Assembly: GCA_017960565.1 (NCBI GenBank)
Contig: JAGCYY010000033.1
Span: 1-50,889 of the forward strand
From: a bacterium
GTDB taxonomy: Bacteria > Bacillota_I > Bacilli_A > Izemoplasmatales > UBA1188
Reading direction: 5' to 3'
DNA length: 50,889 nt
Position numbers and translations under genes: made by a program. This document shows, one piece after another, positions 24,595 through 33,637 of the stretch (position 1 is its first letter; the number at the start of each line of letters is the position of its first letter). A model generated the notes under the pieces. That model was not told the origin of the DNA. It ran no database searches and worked only from the letters and a program-made list of their open reading frames with translations.

Positions 24595-26296
24595 TAGATA
24601 CTTTATCGATGATTGATAATACTTCACCATCGATTCTTTCAATTAATTCTTCTGCTTCATGAATACTTGAAGCTTTTGCGGAATAATATACTTTAAGTTT
24701 TGGTTCTGTTCCAGAAGGTCTTATTACAGCCCAAGTATAATTGTCTAAAATATATTTGATTACATCTGATTTAGGAAGTGTTATTGCGGTTTGAAGTTGA
24801 GATTGAAGTTGAATTCTCTTGCTTTCGAGATAATCTTCTTTTACCAAAATATCTACTCCACCAAGTTTTGAAATTGAAGATGTTCTAAAATAATCAGTTA
24901 TTTTAGCCATTTTCTTTGGACCATCTGCACCCTCAAAGAACATGTTTCTTGTATATTCTTTATAATAACCATATTTTTCATATACTTCATTTAAAACAGT
25001 AACTAGGGTTTTATTTTCTTTTATGTGGTAGTAATTTGCCATTTCGCAGATCGCAATGAGAGATTGAATAGAATCTTTATCTCTCACATAATCTTTGATG
25101 ATATAACCATAAGATTCTTCATAACCGAAGATAAAGTTTGTATCAGTACCCTCAAGAAGTTTAGCTTGTTCGCCAATGAATTTGAAGCCTGTCAATGTTG
25201 AAAATACTTGAAAACCAAATGATTTAGCGATTGATGCACCGAGTTCAGATGTGACAATTGTGTTGAATACTTTACCTTTCTTAGGTAGAATACCAAGTTC
25301 TTTTTCTTTTGATAATCTAAAATATAGAAGGAGCGCACCAGTTTGGTTGCCTGTCAAATAATGATATTTTCCTTCGTGGAGAACACCGATTCCCACTCTA
25401 TCTGCGTCTGGATCGGTTGCGACTAAGAGATCAGCACCAACTTTTCTTCCTAGTTCTTCTGCGAGTTTGAAGGCATTTGGATCTTCTGGATTTGGAAGAG
25501 CGACAGATTTGAAATATGGATCGTGTTCCATTTGAGCATCGACAAAATATGCATCATATCCACGTTCAAGTAGAACTCTTTTAGCCATATCAGCACCAGT
25601 GCCATGAAGTGGTGTATAAACAACTTTAATTTTTCTTTCAAGGTCTTTAAAAAGTTCTACTGATTCTGCGGCGCTTGCGAAAGCATCATCGACATCTTTT
25701 GATAATATTTTATATAGTCCCATTGATTCCATCATTTCAAAATCCATAACTGGAATTTCAAAGATGTCTTCAACTTTATTTACTTCTTCGATGACTTTGT
25801 CAGCGGCATCTATTGTATATTGACAACCATCTTCGTCATAGATTTTATAGCCATTGTATTTAGAAGGATTATGACTTGCAGTAATCATTATGCCAGCTAT
25901 AGCTTTTAAATATCTTACAGAGAAAGAAAGTTCTGGAGTAGTACGCAGATCATCAAACATAAAACATTTGATTCCAAAAGACGCAAGAACTTTCGCTGAT
26001 TCAATTGCGAAATTTCTTGAATTTAATCTATTGTCATGAGATATAACGACACCTCTAGATATTTCTTCTTTATATCTATTTACTAGGTATTTACCAAGAC
26101 CATAATTTGCCTTTCTTAAAGTATAGATGTTCATTCTATTTGTGCCAACACCCATTACTCCTCTCATACCACCTGTGCCAAATGTTAGATCTGTACTAAA
26201 GGCATCTAATAATTCGTCTTTAGATAATTTTTTGATTTCTTTTAGGATTTCAGGATCTTTCTTTCCTTGAAGTTGCCATTTTTCTAGATTTGTCAT
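24587..26296 (-). CDS. pgcA: Alpha-phosphoglucomutase/phosphomannomutase family
   Basis: A 569-residue complete enzyme. It has the phosphoserine loop TASHNPSKYNGYK, the metal loop ATDPDADRVG, the sugar-binding loop GYEESYGY and the phosphate-binding RPSGTEPK. It interconverts glucose 1-phosphate and glucose 6-phosphate, which links glycolysis to the ADP-glucose glycogen pathway encoded 7-12 kb away. GTAGGAGG precedes the ATG. It is in the middle of a co-directional run (26309 gene, pgcA, Cys-rich protein, ung, ECF component, kinase). Confidence 0.93.
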   Translation of the reverse strand: MTNLEKWQLQGKKDPEILKEIKKLSKDELLDAFSTDLTFGTGGMRGVMGVGTNRMNIYTLRKANYGLGKYLVNRYKEEISRGVVISHDNRLNSRNFAIESAKVLASFGIKCFMFDDLRTTPELSFSVRYLKAIAGIMITASHNPSKYNGYKIYDEDGCQYTIDAADKVIEEVNKVEDIFEIPVMDFEMMESMGLYKILSKDVDDAFASAAESVELFKDLERKIKVVYTPLHGTGADMAKRVLLERGYDAYFVDAQMEHDPYFKSVALPNPEDPNAFKLAEELGRKVGADLLVATDPDADRVGIGVLHEGKYHYLTGNQTGALLLYFRLSKEKELGILPKKGKVFNTIVTSELGASIAKSFGFQVFSTLTGFKFIGEQAKLLEGTDTNFIFGYEESYGYIIKDYVRDKDSIQSLIAICEMANYYHIKENKTLVTVLNEVYEKYGYYKEYTRNMFFEGADGPKKMAKITDYFRTSSISKLGGVDILVKEDYLESKRIQLQSQLQTAITLPKSDVIKYILDNYTWAVIRPSGTEPKLKVYYSAKASSIHEAEELIERIDGEVLSIIDKVSNA

Positions 26297-26308
26297 GATT
26301 TGTTCCTC

Positions 26309-27160
26309 CTACAAAAGTTCTTTTATTATTAAAATGATAATTGTGACGACTACGATTATTATAAAAGTTAAGAAGGTTCTTTTAAGGCTATGTTTTAAAG
26401 CTAGTTTAACGCCAGAATAAGTTACTTTTTTCTTATTAAGCCATAGCGATTCACTTCCCATATCCAATAGATTTAATTCTTCACTTTCAGTATCGATTAC
26501 GATACTATCTGTCTCAAAATATTTGCAGTTGTTTAGATTGATTTTAATTGATTCATCGAAGATTCTAAGGATCTCAACTGGTGGAAGATCTTTTAGGTTT
26601 TTAGAATTATAACTATATGGTTCTTTAAGTGGCACATCAAAGTCCATAAATGTGACTTTGTACGAGAAATTTTTAGCGTTCCCATAGAGATAATCTTTAC
26701 TGTTAACTGAGACGATTGCACGTTCGAGCTTACAGTTATGTTCTTCGAGTTTTATATATATTGGAAATTCTCCAATAAACCCATCTTGATTTTCTTTGAG
26801 GTCGAGAGTTTTTGAGATGTGGTCGATTATCTTTTTCATCATCTTATGATAATAATCGATGTATGGATCTAATAAATCATAGATGTATTTGATTTTATCG
26901 AGGTCATATTCTCGCTCATCTAAGATTTTTATGAGGTCAGGATCGAATTCATATTTACTATCTTGATGTTTTTTTGAAAGTTCCTCTAAAAAATAGGCCA
27001 TTTTGTTTAAAGCTTGATTTTTCTTGAGGTTTTTAAAATCATCTTCACCAAGTTTTTTAAATTCTTTATAGCCTAATTTTTCTTTATCATAGTTGAAGGT
27101 TGTATAGAGTATTTCTTGATTTAGTTCTTCTAATATCGATGAAAAGAGGAATTTATTCAT
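26309..27160 (-). CDS. Uncharacterised tail-anchored protein
   Basis: A 283-residue protein that is hydrophilic and rich in Lys, Asp and Glu up to residue 262, then has a single C-terminal membrane helix (LTFIIIVVVTIIILIIKELL). The first 120 residues look helical and the middle is probably beta-rich. No family is recognised. GGAG lies 10 nt before the ATG, and the gene precedes pgcA by 12 nt. Between it and ribU (27161-27270) I see only AT-rich sequence. Confidence 0.65.
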   Translation of the reverse strand: MNKFLFSSILEELNQEILYTTFNYDKEKLGYKEFKKLGEDDFKNLKKNQALNKMAYFLEELSKKHQDSKYEFDPDLIKILDEREYDLDKIKYIYDLLDPYIDYYHKMMKKIIDHISKTLDLKENQDGFIGEFPIYIKLEEHNCKLERAIVSVNSKDYLYGNAKNFSYKVTFMDFDVPLKEPYSYNSKNLKDLPPVEILRIFDESIKINLNNCKYFETDSIVIDTESEELNLLDMGSESLWLNKKKVTYSGVKLALKHSLKRTFLTFIIIVVVTIIILIIKELL

Positions 27161-27270
27161 CTTTATTTATCTCCACATTTAATATTCTTTGGCATCTTTT
27201 TTATATATTACTTAAAAAAGATGTGGTTACTTTTATTTTATCACTTAAGGGTGTGATTTTAAATAGATAA

Positions 27271-27951
27271 TTATATTCCAATCGCTTTTAAAATCGTTGA
27301 AGTTTTCTTATAAACTATCAGTGCAACACCAGAGTTTACAAATGCGACAAGTGAATTGAATGGCAGGATAAAATAAAAGAGGTAGGTAGTTGTAAGATTT
27401 TCTTCTGTGATTGATGGTGCGAATGACTTAAACATCGATATGCAGGCGTCAAGTCCATATAGATTAAGATATAGTGGAAGTGAAACCCAAAGGTTGATTA
27501 AGAATGAGACAATGATCCATGAGAAAAATGAAAAGATAATGCCTAGAATTCCACCGCTTTTATCATGCTTAATGAGGTAGGTGATAGAGGCAGGAAGAGC
27601 GACAGAAAGTGCGATTACGAGATCAGTTATCTCACCGATAAAACCTGTAGAGGTTGGATTTAATATTAACTTTAATAAAAACCTAACAATTGAAATTACG
27701 ACTCCACCGATTGGTCCTGTGAGAAGCGATCCTATCATTATAAATAGATTAGAAAAACTTACCTTTAGGATAGGTGGGAAAAATGGAAGCGGAAATTTAA
27801 GCCAAACATAAAAAACAGTCGAAAGAGCTGAAAACATCGATACACGTGTTATAAATCTCATTCTTCCTTTTTTTGTCTTAAATTGGTTTTTGATGGAAAG
27901 CTTCTTCTCATTTTCTAAAGTTTCTGTTTGTTGAATTAGTTCATCTTGCAT
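27271..27951 (-). CDS. ribU: Riboflavin ECF transporter S component RibU
   Basis: A 226-residue membrane protein with about six helices and the ECF-S motif in helix one (RVSMFSALSTVFYVWL). The following FPPILKVSFSNLFIMIGSLL segment is typical of RibU. The assignment is strongly supported by the FMN riboswitch directly upstream. It binds riboflavin and docks to the shared EcfA/A'/T module. AGGAGAC lies before the ATG, at the base of the terminator hairpin, so both transcription and translation can respond to FMN. Confidence 0.92.
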   Translation of the reverse strand: MQDELIQQTETLENEKKLSIKNQFKTKKGRMRFITRVSMFSALSTVFYVWLKFPLPFFPPILKVSFSNLFIMIGSLLTGPIGGVVISIVRFLLKLILNPTSTGFIGEITDLVIALSVALPASITYLIKHDKSGGILGIIFSFFSWIIVSFLINLWVSLPLYLNLYGLDACISMFKSFAPSITEENLTTTYLFYFILPFNSLVAFVNSGVALIVYKKTSTILKAIGI

Positions 27952-27967
27952 AAAAGTCTCCTAAAAA

Positions 27968-27998
27968 TAAAAAAGTGACAACTTCAGGGTCACTTTTT
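27968..27998 (-). terminator. Riboswitch expression-platform terminator
   Basis: AAAAAGTGAC (27970-27979) and GTCACTTTTT (27989-27998) form a perfect 10-bp stem with a nine-base loop and a T run on the minus strand. It sits between the FMN aptamer and ribU. Confidence 0.88.
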
Positions 27999-28003
27999 AA
28001 AAA

Positions 28004-28108
28004 ACTTCTTTCATCCAGACTATACTGTTGGCTTAGGAATTTCACCTAATCGGCCTTAAAGGTTCGCGGGCTTTACCGCCAGTTGAGATTTTCACTCGTC
28101 CCCGAAGT
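28004..28108 (-). promoter_or_regulatory. FMN riboswitch (RFN element)
   Basis: The minus strand contains the conserved RFN blocks: CTTCGGGG at the 5' side, GGCGGTAAAGCCCGCGA, AGGTGAAATTCCTAAGCC, AGTCTGGATGAAAGAAG at the 3' side. The P1 helix is ACTTC/GAAGT. It precedes ribU and the terminator, so FMN should switch off the transporter. Confidence 0.96.
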
Positions 28109-28117
28109 CATTAATAT

Positions 28118-28144
28118 ATTATACCTATTTAAAATCTTTTTCAA
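28118..28144 (-). promoter_or_regulatory. Promoter of the FMN riboswitch-ribU transcript
   Basis: TATAAT at 28118-28123, with TTGAAA or CTTGAA 15-16 nt upstream (28139-28145). It lies about 10 nt before the aptamer and about 13 nt beyond the metallopeptidase stop codon. Confidence 0.65.
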
Positions 28145-28156
28145 GTGATTTTATTC

Positions 28157-28804
28157 TTATGAATACCACTTCTTGATGTTTATTTTGTAGTCCTTCATAT
28201 ATTGATAAATAAATTCGTAAAATTTATTTCCATGGTTTGGATATTTTAGGTGGGCAATCTCGTGTAGAACGACAGCTTCTATGAATTCTATCGATTTATG
28301 AATAAGTGATTTAGAAAGTATGATTTTCTTCCTCTCTGTATAACATCTTCCAAGAGTTCTTTTTGTCTTTCTTATCTCAAAATCATTTATAGATAGGTTT
28401 GTGATAATAAGATATTTATCGATGATATTTTTATATGTTATATACCTAAATTCATCCAGATATTTATTAAATACATTCTCAATATGAGATTCATCTATTT
28501 TGGATGTGTGAATATAGAGATATTCATCATTGAGTTCTACAAAATTATAATTATCTTTTATGATTTTGATTATATATTTCTTCCCGAGAATAAAGATTAT
28601 TGAATCTTGTTTAAGAGTGTAGTCTAGCGTTAGATCATATGCTTTATTATAATTTTTCTTTATCCAAGGTTCATATTTTTTAATTAAAGCATCTATTTCT
28701 TTTTTGGTGGTGTTTAATCTTACAGATAAAATAACCTTGCCAGAAGGTTCAATTCTGATTCTATTATATTTGATCCTTTTATATTCAACTATAATATTAA
28801 ACAT
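28157..28804 (-). CDS. YgjP-like zinc metallopeptidase
   Basis: A 215-residue member of the YgjP/DUF45 family (M48-related, WLM/SprT-like). The zinc site HEIAHLKYPNHGNKFY is present near the C-terminus, along with the RKTKRTLGRCYTERKKIILS strand block. The substrate is unknown. The gene starts 2 nt after the glgP stop, without a strong ribosome site, so it is the last gene of the glycogen operon by position only; no metabolic link is known. Confidence 0.88.
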   Translation of the reverse strand: MFNIIVEYKRIKYNRIRIEPSGKVILSVRLNTTKKEIDALIKKYEPWIKKNYNKAYDLTLDYTLKQDSIIFILGKKYIIKIIKDNYNFVELNDEYLYIHTSKIDESHIENVFNKYLDEFRYITYKNIIDKYLIITNLSINDFEIRKTKRTLGRCYTERKKIILSKSLIHKSIEFIEAVVLHEIAHLKYPNHGNKFYEFIYQYMKDYKINIKKWYS

Positions 28805-28806
28805 CT

Positions 28807-31206
28807 TTATTTAAGTTTTTTGATATGCCAGATGTCTCTTGCGTAGTCTTCAATCGATCTATCACTTGAAAAATATGGTGATTTCATAGTATTGAAAAGC
28901 GAGATTCTAGCGAAGTTTCTCTTATTTTTATAAAGATTATTTATATGTTCATGAGCGAGTCTATAAGACTCAAAATCACCTAGAACCATATAAAAATCGT
29001 TATACATTAGTCGTTCATAAATCTCTTTAAATTCATCTGGATTTACGTCACTAAAGAATCCATTCACAAGCGAATCTACGGCACATCTTACGAATTCATT
29101 TGATATATAATATGGTCTAGATGAATATTTATTTCTATTTTCAACAACTTCATCTTTTGTGAAACCAAAGATTTCCATATTTTCAGGCCCAACTAGATCG
29201 TATATCTCGACATTAGCGCCATCTAGTGTACCTAAGGTGATTGAGCCATTCATCATCGCTTTCATATTTCCTGTACCACTTGCTTCATAAGATGCTAGAG
29301 AGATTTGTTCACTCACTTCAATCGCAGGCATGATGATCTCAGCGATTGATACACCATAATTTTCGATGAAGACTACTTTTAAATATTTAGAGATTTCTTC
29401 ATCGTCATCAATTTTTTTAGCGATTGTGTTGATTAATTTGATAACTTTCTTTGCAAAATAATAACTACTTGCGGCCTTAGCACCAAAAATGAAAGCATGA
29501 GGTTCATATTGTTTTCTAAATTCTGTATCATTTTTGAGTCTAATATATAAATAGATGATATGAAGGGCGTTTAGTAGCTGACGTTTGTATTCGTGGAGTC
29601 TTTTAACTTGAACATCAAATATAAATGATGGATCAAGTTTATGTTTCATATCTGGATTCTTAGAATTGATGTAACTAGCGAGACGTTCTTTATTTTGATA
29701 TTTTGTCTCTATAAAGCCGTCTAATAGTTCTATATTATCTAGATATGATTCAAGGTATGAAAGTTTGGAAATATCATTTTTGATTCCAGGAACATATTTT
29801 TCTATTAGCTGAACGAGTTGAGGGTTCGAATTTATAAACCATCTTCTTGGTGTAATACCATTTGTGACATTTTTGAATTTTTTAGGATAAAGATCATTAA
29901 ATTCTTTCATGACATTGTTCATGAGAAGATCGGTATGGAGTTTGGCAACACCATTGACACTATAAGACACATGAGCGAGTAAATTAGCCATATGAACATA
30001 GTTGTCTTTAATAATCGCAACCTGGTCGACAAATTCTTTTTGATAACCTTTTTGATAGAGACCATCGACGAATCTTCTATTGATTTCATCAATTATTTCC
30101 ATATTTCTTGGTAGAATATTTCTTACAAGACTCGTATTCCAAGTTTCTAGTGCTTCTCTTAAAAGAGTGTGGTTTGTATAACAAGTTGCGTTCTTGACAA
30201 TATTGAAAGCATCATCCCATTCATATTCTTCTTCATCTAGGAGTATTCTCATAAGTTCTGAGATGATTATTGTTGGGTGGGTATCATTTAAGTGAATGAT
30301 TGCGTGTTTATCAAGGCTATCTAGCGATCCATATTTCATTTTTTCTTTATTCACGATCGATCTGATTCCGGCAGCACTAAAGAAATATTGCTGAACAAGA
30401 CGAAGGCGTTTACCATCTTCGCTTGAATCATCTGGATATAAAAAACCACAGATGTTTCTAAGATCCATCTCATAATTAAATGCTGATTTATTTAGAGGAT
30501 ATTTTCTTGCAGGTTCAGCATTCCAAAGCCTTAGAGTATCGATTATTTCATTTTTATATCCGATAATTGGGACATCATATGGAACAGCTTTAATATATTC
30601 ACTTGGATGATATACTCTCTTACCATTTTCAAATTGAACATAGCCATAAAGAGGGATTTCAATTGCCTCTTCTTCTTTTCTTATTTCATAATTGAATCCA
30701 TCAGATAGCCAATCATCTGGACGTTCTTCTTGGTAACCATTTTTGATTTTTTGGCGAAATAGACCATATCTGTATCTTATTGTGTTGCCAACTGCGGGAT
30801 AAGACATACTAGCAAGTGAATCAAAGTAGCAAGCCGCAAGTCTTCCAAGACCGCCATTTCCAAGACCTGGATCTTTTTCAACTTCTAATATATCATCTAG
30901 TGATATATTTAAAGAATCTAGTGAATTTTTTATTACATCCATTACACCTAGTGATTCTATATTAGATTTTGTGAGCCTTCCAAGAAGGAATTCCATAGAA
31001 AAATAATAGACAACTTTAGCGTTTGATTTATCGATTTTTTTCTTGGTATTTAGCCAAAAATATGATGTATAATCCATGATCATTTGGCTTAGGCAATTGT
31101 ACATCATTCTTGGACTTGCCGAGTCGATATTTACTAGATATTTGTTTTTGAGTCTTAATTTAAATTCTTTTAAAAATTCATTTGTTGAATTGAAGTATTT
31201 GTTCAT
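28807..31206 (-). CDS. glgP: Glycogen phosphorylase
   Basis: A 799-residue, full-length GT35 enzyme. It has VVYYFSMEFLLGRL near the start, DPGLGNGGLGRLAAC, the KRLHEYKRQLLN segment and the PLP-lysine region EASGTGNMKAMMNG. It releases glucose 1-phosphate from glycogen, which the pgcA product can convert to glucose 6-phosphate. It follows the glgD-glgA fusion by 7 nt in the glg operon. Confidence 0.96.
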   Translation of the reverse strand: MNKYFNSTNEFLKEFKLRLKNKYLVNIDSASPRMMYNCLSQMIMDYTSYFWLNTKKKIDKSNAKVVYYFSMEFLLGRLTKSNIESLGVMDVIKNSLDSLNISLDDILEVEKDPGLGNGGLGRLAACYFDSLASMSYPAVGNTIRYRYGLFRQKIKNGYQEERPDDWLSDGFNYEIRKEEEAIEIPLYGYVQFENGKRVYHPSEYIKAVPYDVPIIGYKNEIIDTLRLWNAEPARKYPLNKSAFNYEMDLRNICGFLYPDDSSEDGKRLRLVQQYFFSAAGIRSIVNKEKMKYGSLDSLDKHAIIHLNDTHPTIIISELMRILLDEEEYEWDDAFNIVKNATCYTNHTLLREALETWNTSLVRNILPRNMEIIDEINRRFVDGLYQKGYQKEFVDQVAIIKDNYVHMANLLAHVSYSVNGVAKLHTDLLMNNVMKEFNDLYPKKFKNVTNGITPRRWFINSNPQLVQLIEKYVPGIKNDISKLSYLESYLDNIELLDGFIETKYQNKERLASYINSKNPDMKHKLDPSFIFDVQVKRLHEYKRQLLNALHIIYLYIRLKNDTEFRKQYEPHAFIFGAKAASSYYFAKKVIKLINTIAKKIDDDEEISKYLKVVFIENYGVSIAEIIMPAIEVSEQISLASYEASGTGNMKAMMNGSITLGTLDGANVEIYDLVGPENMEIFGFTKDEVVENRNKYSSRPYYISNEFVRCAVDSLVNGFFSDVNPDEFKEIYERLMYNDFYMVLGDFESYRLAHEHINNLYKNKRNFARISLFNTMKSPYFSSDRSIEDYARDIWHIKKLK

Positions 31207-31213
31207 GTTAGTC

Positions 31214-33637
31214 TCACTTTCTTTCGATTGAATATAGATTTAGGTATTCTTTAGCACATTTTTTGAAAGAGAATTCTGATCTCATTCCGTTTTTGATTAA
31301 GATTTCCCATTCATTTCTATTTGTTGAATAGATTGAATAGGCAAGATTGATTGCGCTTATTAAATCACGATAATCTTGGTTATAGAACTTAAAGCCATTT
31401 CCACTTTTAGATGTTCTATCGTAAGAACTGATAGTGTCGTTTAGTCCTCCTGTTTGTCTGACAATTGGAACTGTTCCATATTTAAGGGCAATCATTTGGC
31501 TTGTACCACAAGGTTCGATTCTTGATGGCATCAAGAAGACATCGGCGCCACTATAGATATATGATGGTTCTGTACCATAAAAATCTAGGAATAGTTTTAC
31601 TTGCGATTTATATCTTTCCTCAATTTCTTTAAGACGAGATATAATGAGTGGATCACCAATGCCTAAGAGGACAAAGTGAATTTTTTTGTTTTCAAGAAGG
31701 CTATAGAGGGCATTTGTGATGAGATCAAAGCCTTTGATACTATCGATTCTTGAAACCATGCCCATAATAAACATATCGCTTGAATATTCAAAACCACAAA
31801 TATCTGACAAATATTTTTTATTTATCTCTTTTTTGATAAATAAATCTTCATCATCGATACTATAGCGTGATGCAAGAAGGACATCGGTGTTGGGATCGAG
31901 TTTACTTGAAAGCCCATTTACTATACCATAAAAATCTGGAGTCCTTCTCATGATGGCTTCTCTTAAGTTTCCAGAATAGTATTCATACTTAAGTTCCTCT
32001 GCATAAGTTTTAGATACAGTGTTTAGAATGTCAGCTGTATTAATTCCAATTTCTAAAAAACTCACTTTAGGTCCTTCGATAGAATAATCTAGTTTAAAAT
32101 GTTCGATTACATCTTTATCGGATGTACCTTGATATGAGAGGTTGTGAATAGTTAAAACTGATAAAGATTTTTGATACATCTCATATTTCTTTTTGAAAAG
32201 TGGGAGAAGGCACATATGCCAGTCATGAATATGGAAGACGTCAATTTCAATGTTCCTACTCTTTAAATATTCAAATACTGCATATGTGAAATAGGCAAAT
32301 CTATATCTGTCATCATCATAACCATAAATCTCTTCTCTATCAAAAAACATATATAGATCGAGAAGAATGTATGTGAGTTTCTCAATCTCTTTTTTAAATA
32401 CACCAATATGATATGTCTTATCGAAAATGGTGATATCTAATTCTTCACGTTTTTCAGATTCGTTTTGGTGCTTGTTTCTAATTTCTTTATATAGTGGGAT
32501 AAAGAGATATACTTCTGAACCTTGATGAGCGATTTCACGGGCAAGACTACCGACCATATCCGCAAGTCCACCGCGTTTTACATATGGTGAACATTCCGCA
32601 GATAACATCGCAACACGTGGGTGTTTTGCGGAAAAGACTGTCTGTTTCTTTTCAGAGACAAATGGATCATCGCTTGTCCCGACAACGACAGCGCCTTCTT
32701 CAACGATCGATTCTTTATCGAGAATAGCGTTTACGAGATAGGCATTTTTCTTTATTATGCAGTTGTTCATGATGATAGAATTTTTGATTACTGCACCTTC
32801 TTCTACTCTAACTCTTCTTGATAAAATAGAATTTTCTACTGTTCCATCTATGAAACAACCAGATGTCATTATTGTAGATTTTACTGATGCTGCACTTCCG
32901 TAATATGTCGGTGAATCAAATTGATCTTTTGCGCGTACTTTTTCTAGTCTTTCAAGGCCTGTTGGGAAGGCACTACCGATAAAACCCATCTGCATCTTAT
33001 AATATTCATCTAAGGTTCTAATATATTTGGCATAGCGATCATATATAATTGTGTTTTTTGTTTCTTGATTAGAATAATCAAATACTTCACAGAGATTTCG
33101 ATAACTTATAGTGCTATAATTTTCAATATAGGTCATAAGTTTTTCTTTTTTGATGATAAAGGTATATAATCTTTCACCATTTTTATTGACGATTTCTGTG
33201 ATATCTTTTTCTGATTCAATATGGTTTTTAACAAATTCTTCAAGATTTGGAAACCAGAAGATGGTTGAAGGCATGATGATACAATATTCTTGATTTGATC
33301 TTCTAAAATAGTCATCTTGACTTTTCATTCTTTGAAATGATAAAAATTCTTCATCGACTGGATTAGACGATTTTGGTGGAAGAATAAAGATGCCATCAAC
33401 TCTTCTTGCGAGATTGAATCTTGCACCATCGCCGATATGATCGTGAAGGCTTCGATAATTTCTATCACAAAAAACACCGACATTGGTGATATTTGATTCT
33501 GTCGCAGATGAGATGGCAATATCGATTAGACGATATTTTCCAAGGACAGGAATCGCACCGGGAACACGGTGTTTTGTCAATGATTTAAAATTTAATTGAG
33601 CTTGTGCATCAATCACTAAAAATGTGTTATTAAACAT
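31214..33637 (-). CDS. GlgD-GlgA fusion: ADP-glucose pyrophosphorylase-like subunit joined to glycogen synthase
   Basis: An 807-residue protein made of two normally separate proteins. Residues 1 to about 330 are GlgD-like: a nucleotidyltransferase fold without the catalytic GGxGxRL (it reads IDAQAQLNFKSLTKHR), then a left-handed beta-helix. Residues from about 338 onward are a complete GT5 glycogen synthase: KRGGLAD (354-360), the HIHDWHMCLLP segment, SRIDSIKGFDLI and the IEPCGTSQMIALKYGTVP nucleotide-sugar site. The synthase transfers glucose from ADP-glucose to glycogen; the front part probably pairs with GlgC. The start codon overlaps the glgC stop (ATGTTTAA), with GGAG 7 nt upstream. The frame is continuous, with no sign of a frameshift. 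Confidence 0.93.
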   Translation of the reverse strand: MFNNTFLVIDAQAQLNFKSLTKHRVPGAIPVLGKYRLIDIAISSATESNITNVGVFCDRNYRSLHDHIGDGARFNLARRVDGIFILPPKSSNPVDEEFLSFQRMKSQDDYFRRSNQEYCIIMPSTIFWFPNLEEFVKNHIESEKDITEIVNKNGERLYTFIIKKEKLMTYIENYSTISYRNLCEVFDYSNQETKNTIIYDRYAKYIRTLDEYYKMQMGFIGSAFPTGLERLEKVRAKDQFDSPTYYGSAASVKSTIMTSGCFIDGTVENSILSRRVRVEEGAVIKNSIIMNNCIIKKNAYLVNAILDKESIVEEGAVVVGTSDDPFVSEKKQTVFSAKHPRVAMLSAECSPYVKRGGLADMVGSLAREIAHQGSEVYLFIPLYKEIRNKHQNESEKREELDITIFDKTYHIGVFKKEIEKLTYILLDLYMFFDREEIYGYDDDRYRFAYFTYAVFEYLKSRNIEIDVFHIHDWHMCLLPLFKKKYEMYQKSLSVLTIHNLSYQGTSDKDVIEHFKLDYSIEGPKVSFLEIGINTADILNTVSKTYAEELKYEYYSGNLREAIMRRTPDFYGIVNGLSSKLDPNTDVLLASRYSIDDEDLFIKKEINKKYLSDICGFEYSSDMFIMGMVSRIDSIKGFDLITNALYSLLENKKIHFVLLGIGDPLIISRLKEIEERYKSQVKLFLDFYGTEPSYIYSGADVFLMPSRIEPCGTSQMIALKYGTVPIVRQTGGLNDTISSYDRTSKSGNGFKFYNQDYRDLISAINLAYSIYSTNRNEWEILIKNGMRSEFSFKKCAKEYLNLYSIERK

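Noticed and set aside
31214-33637. GlgD-GlgA junction as a simple sequencing frameshift between two genes
   Set aside because: The frame is open through the junction with a natural linker, and no separate start codon with a ribosome site is evident for the synthase part.
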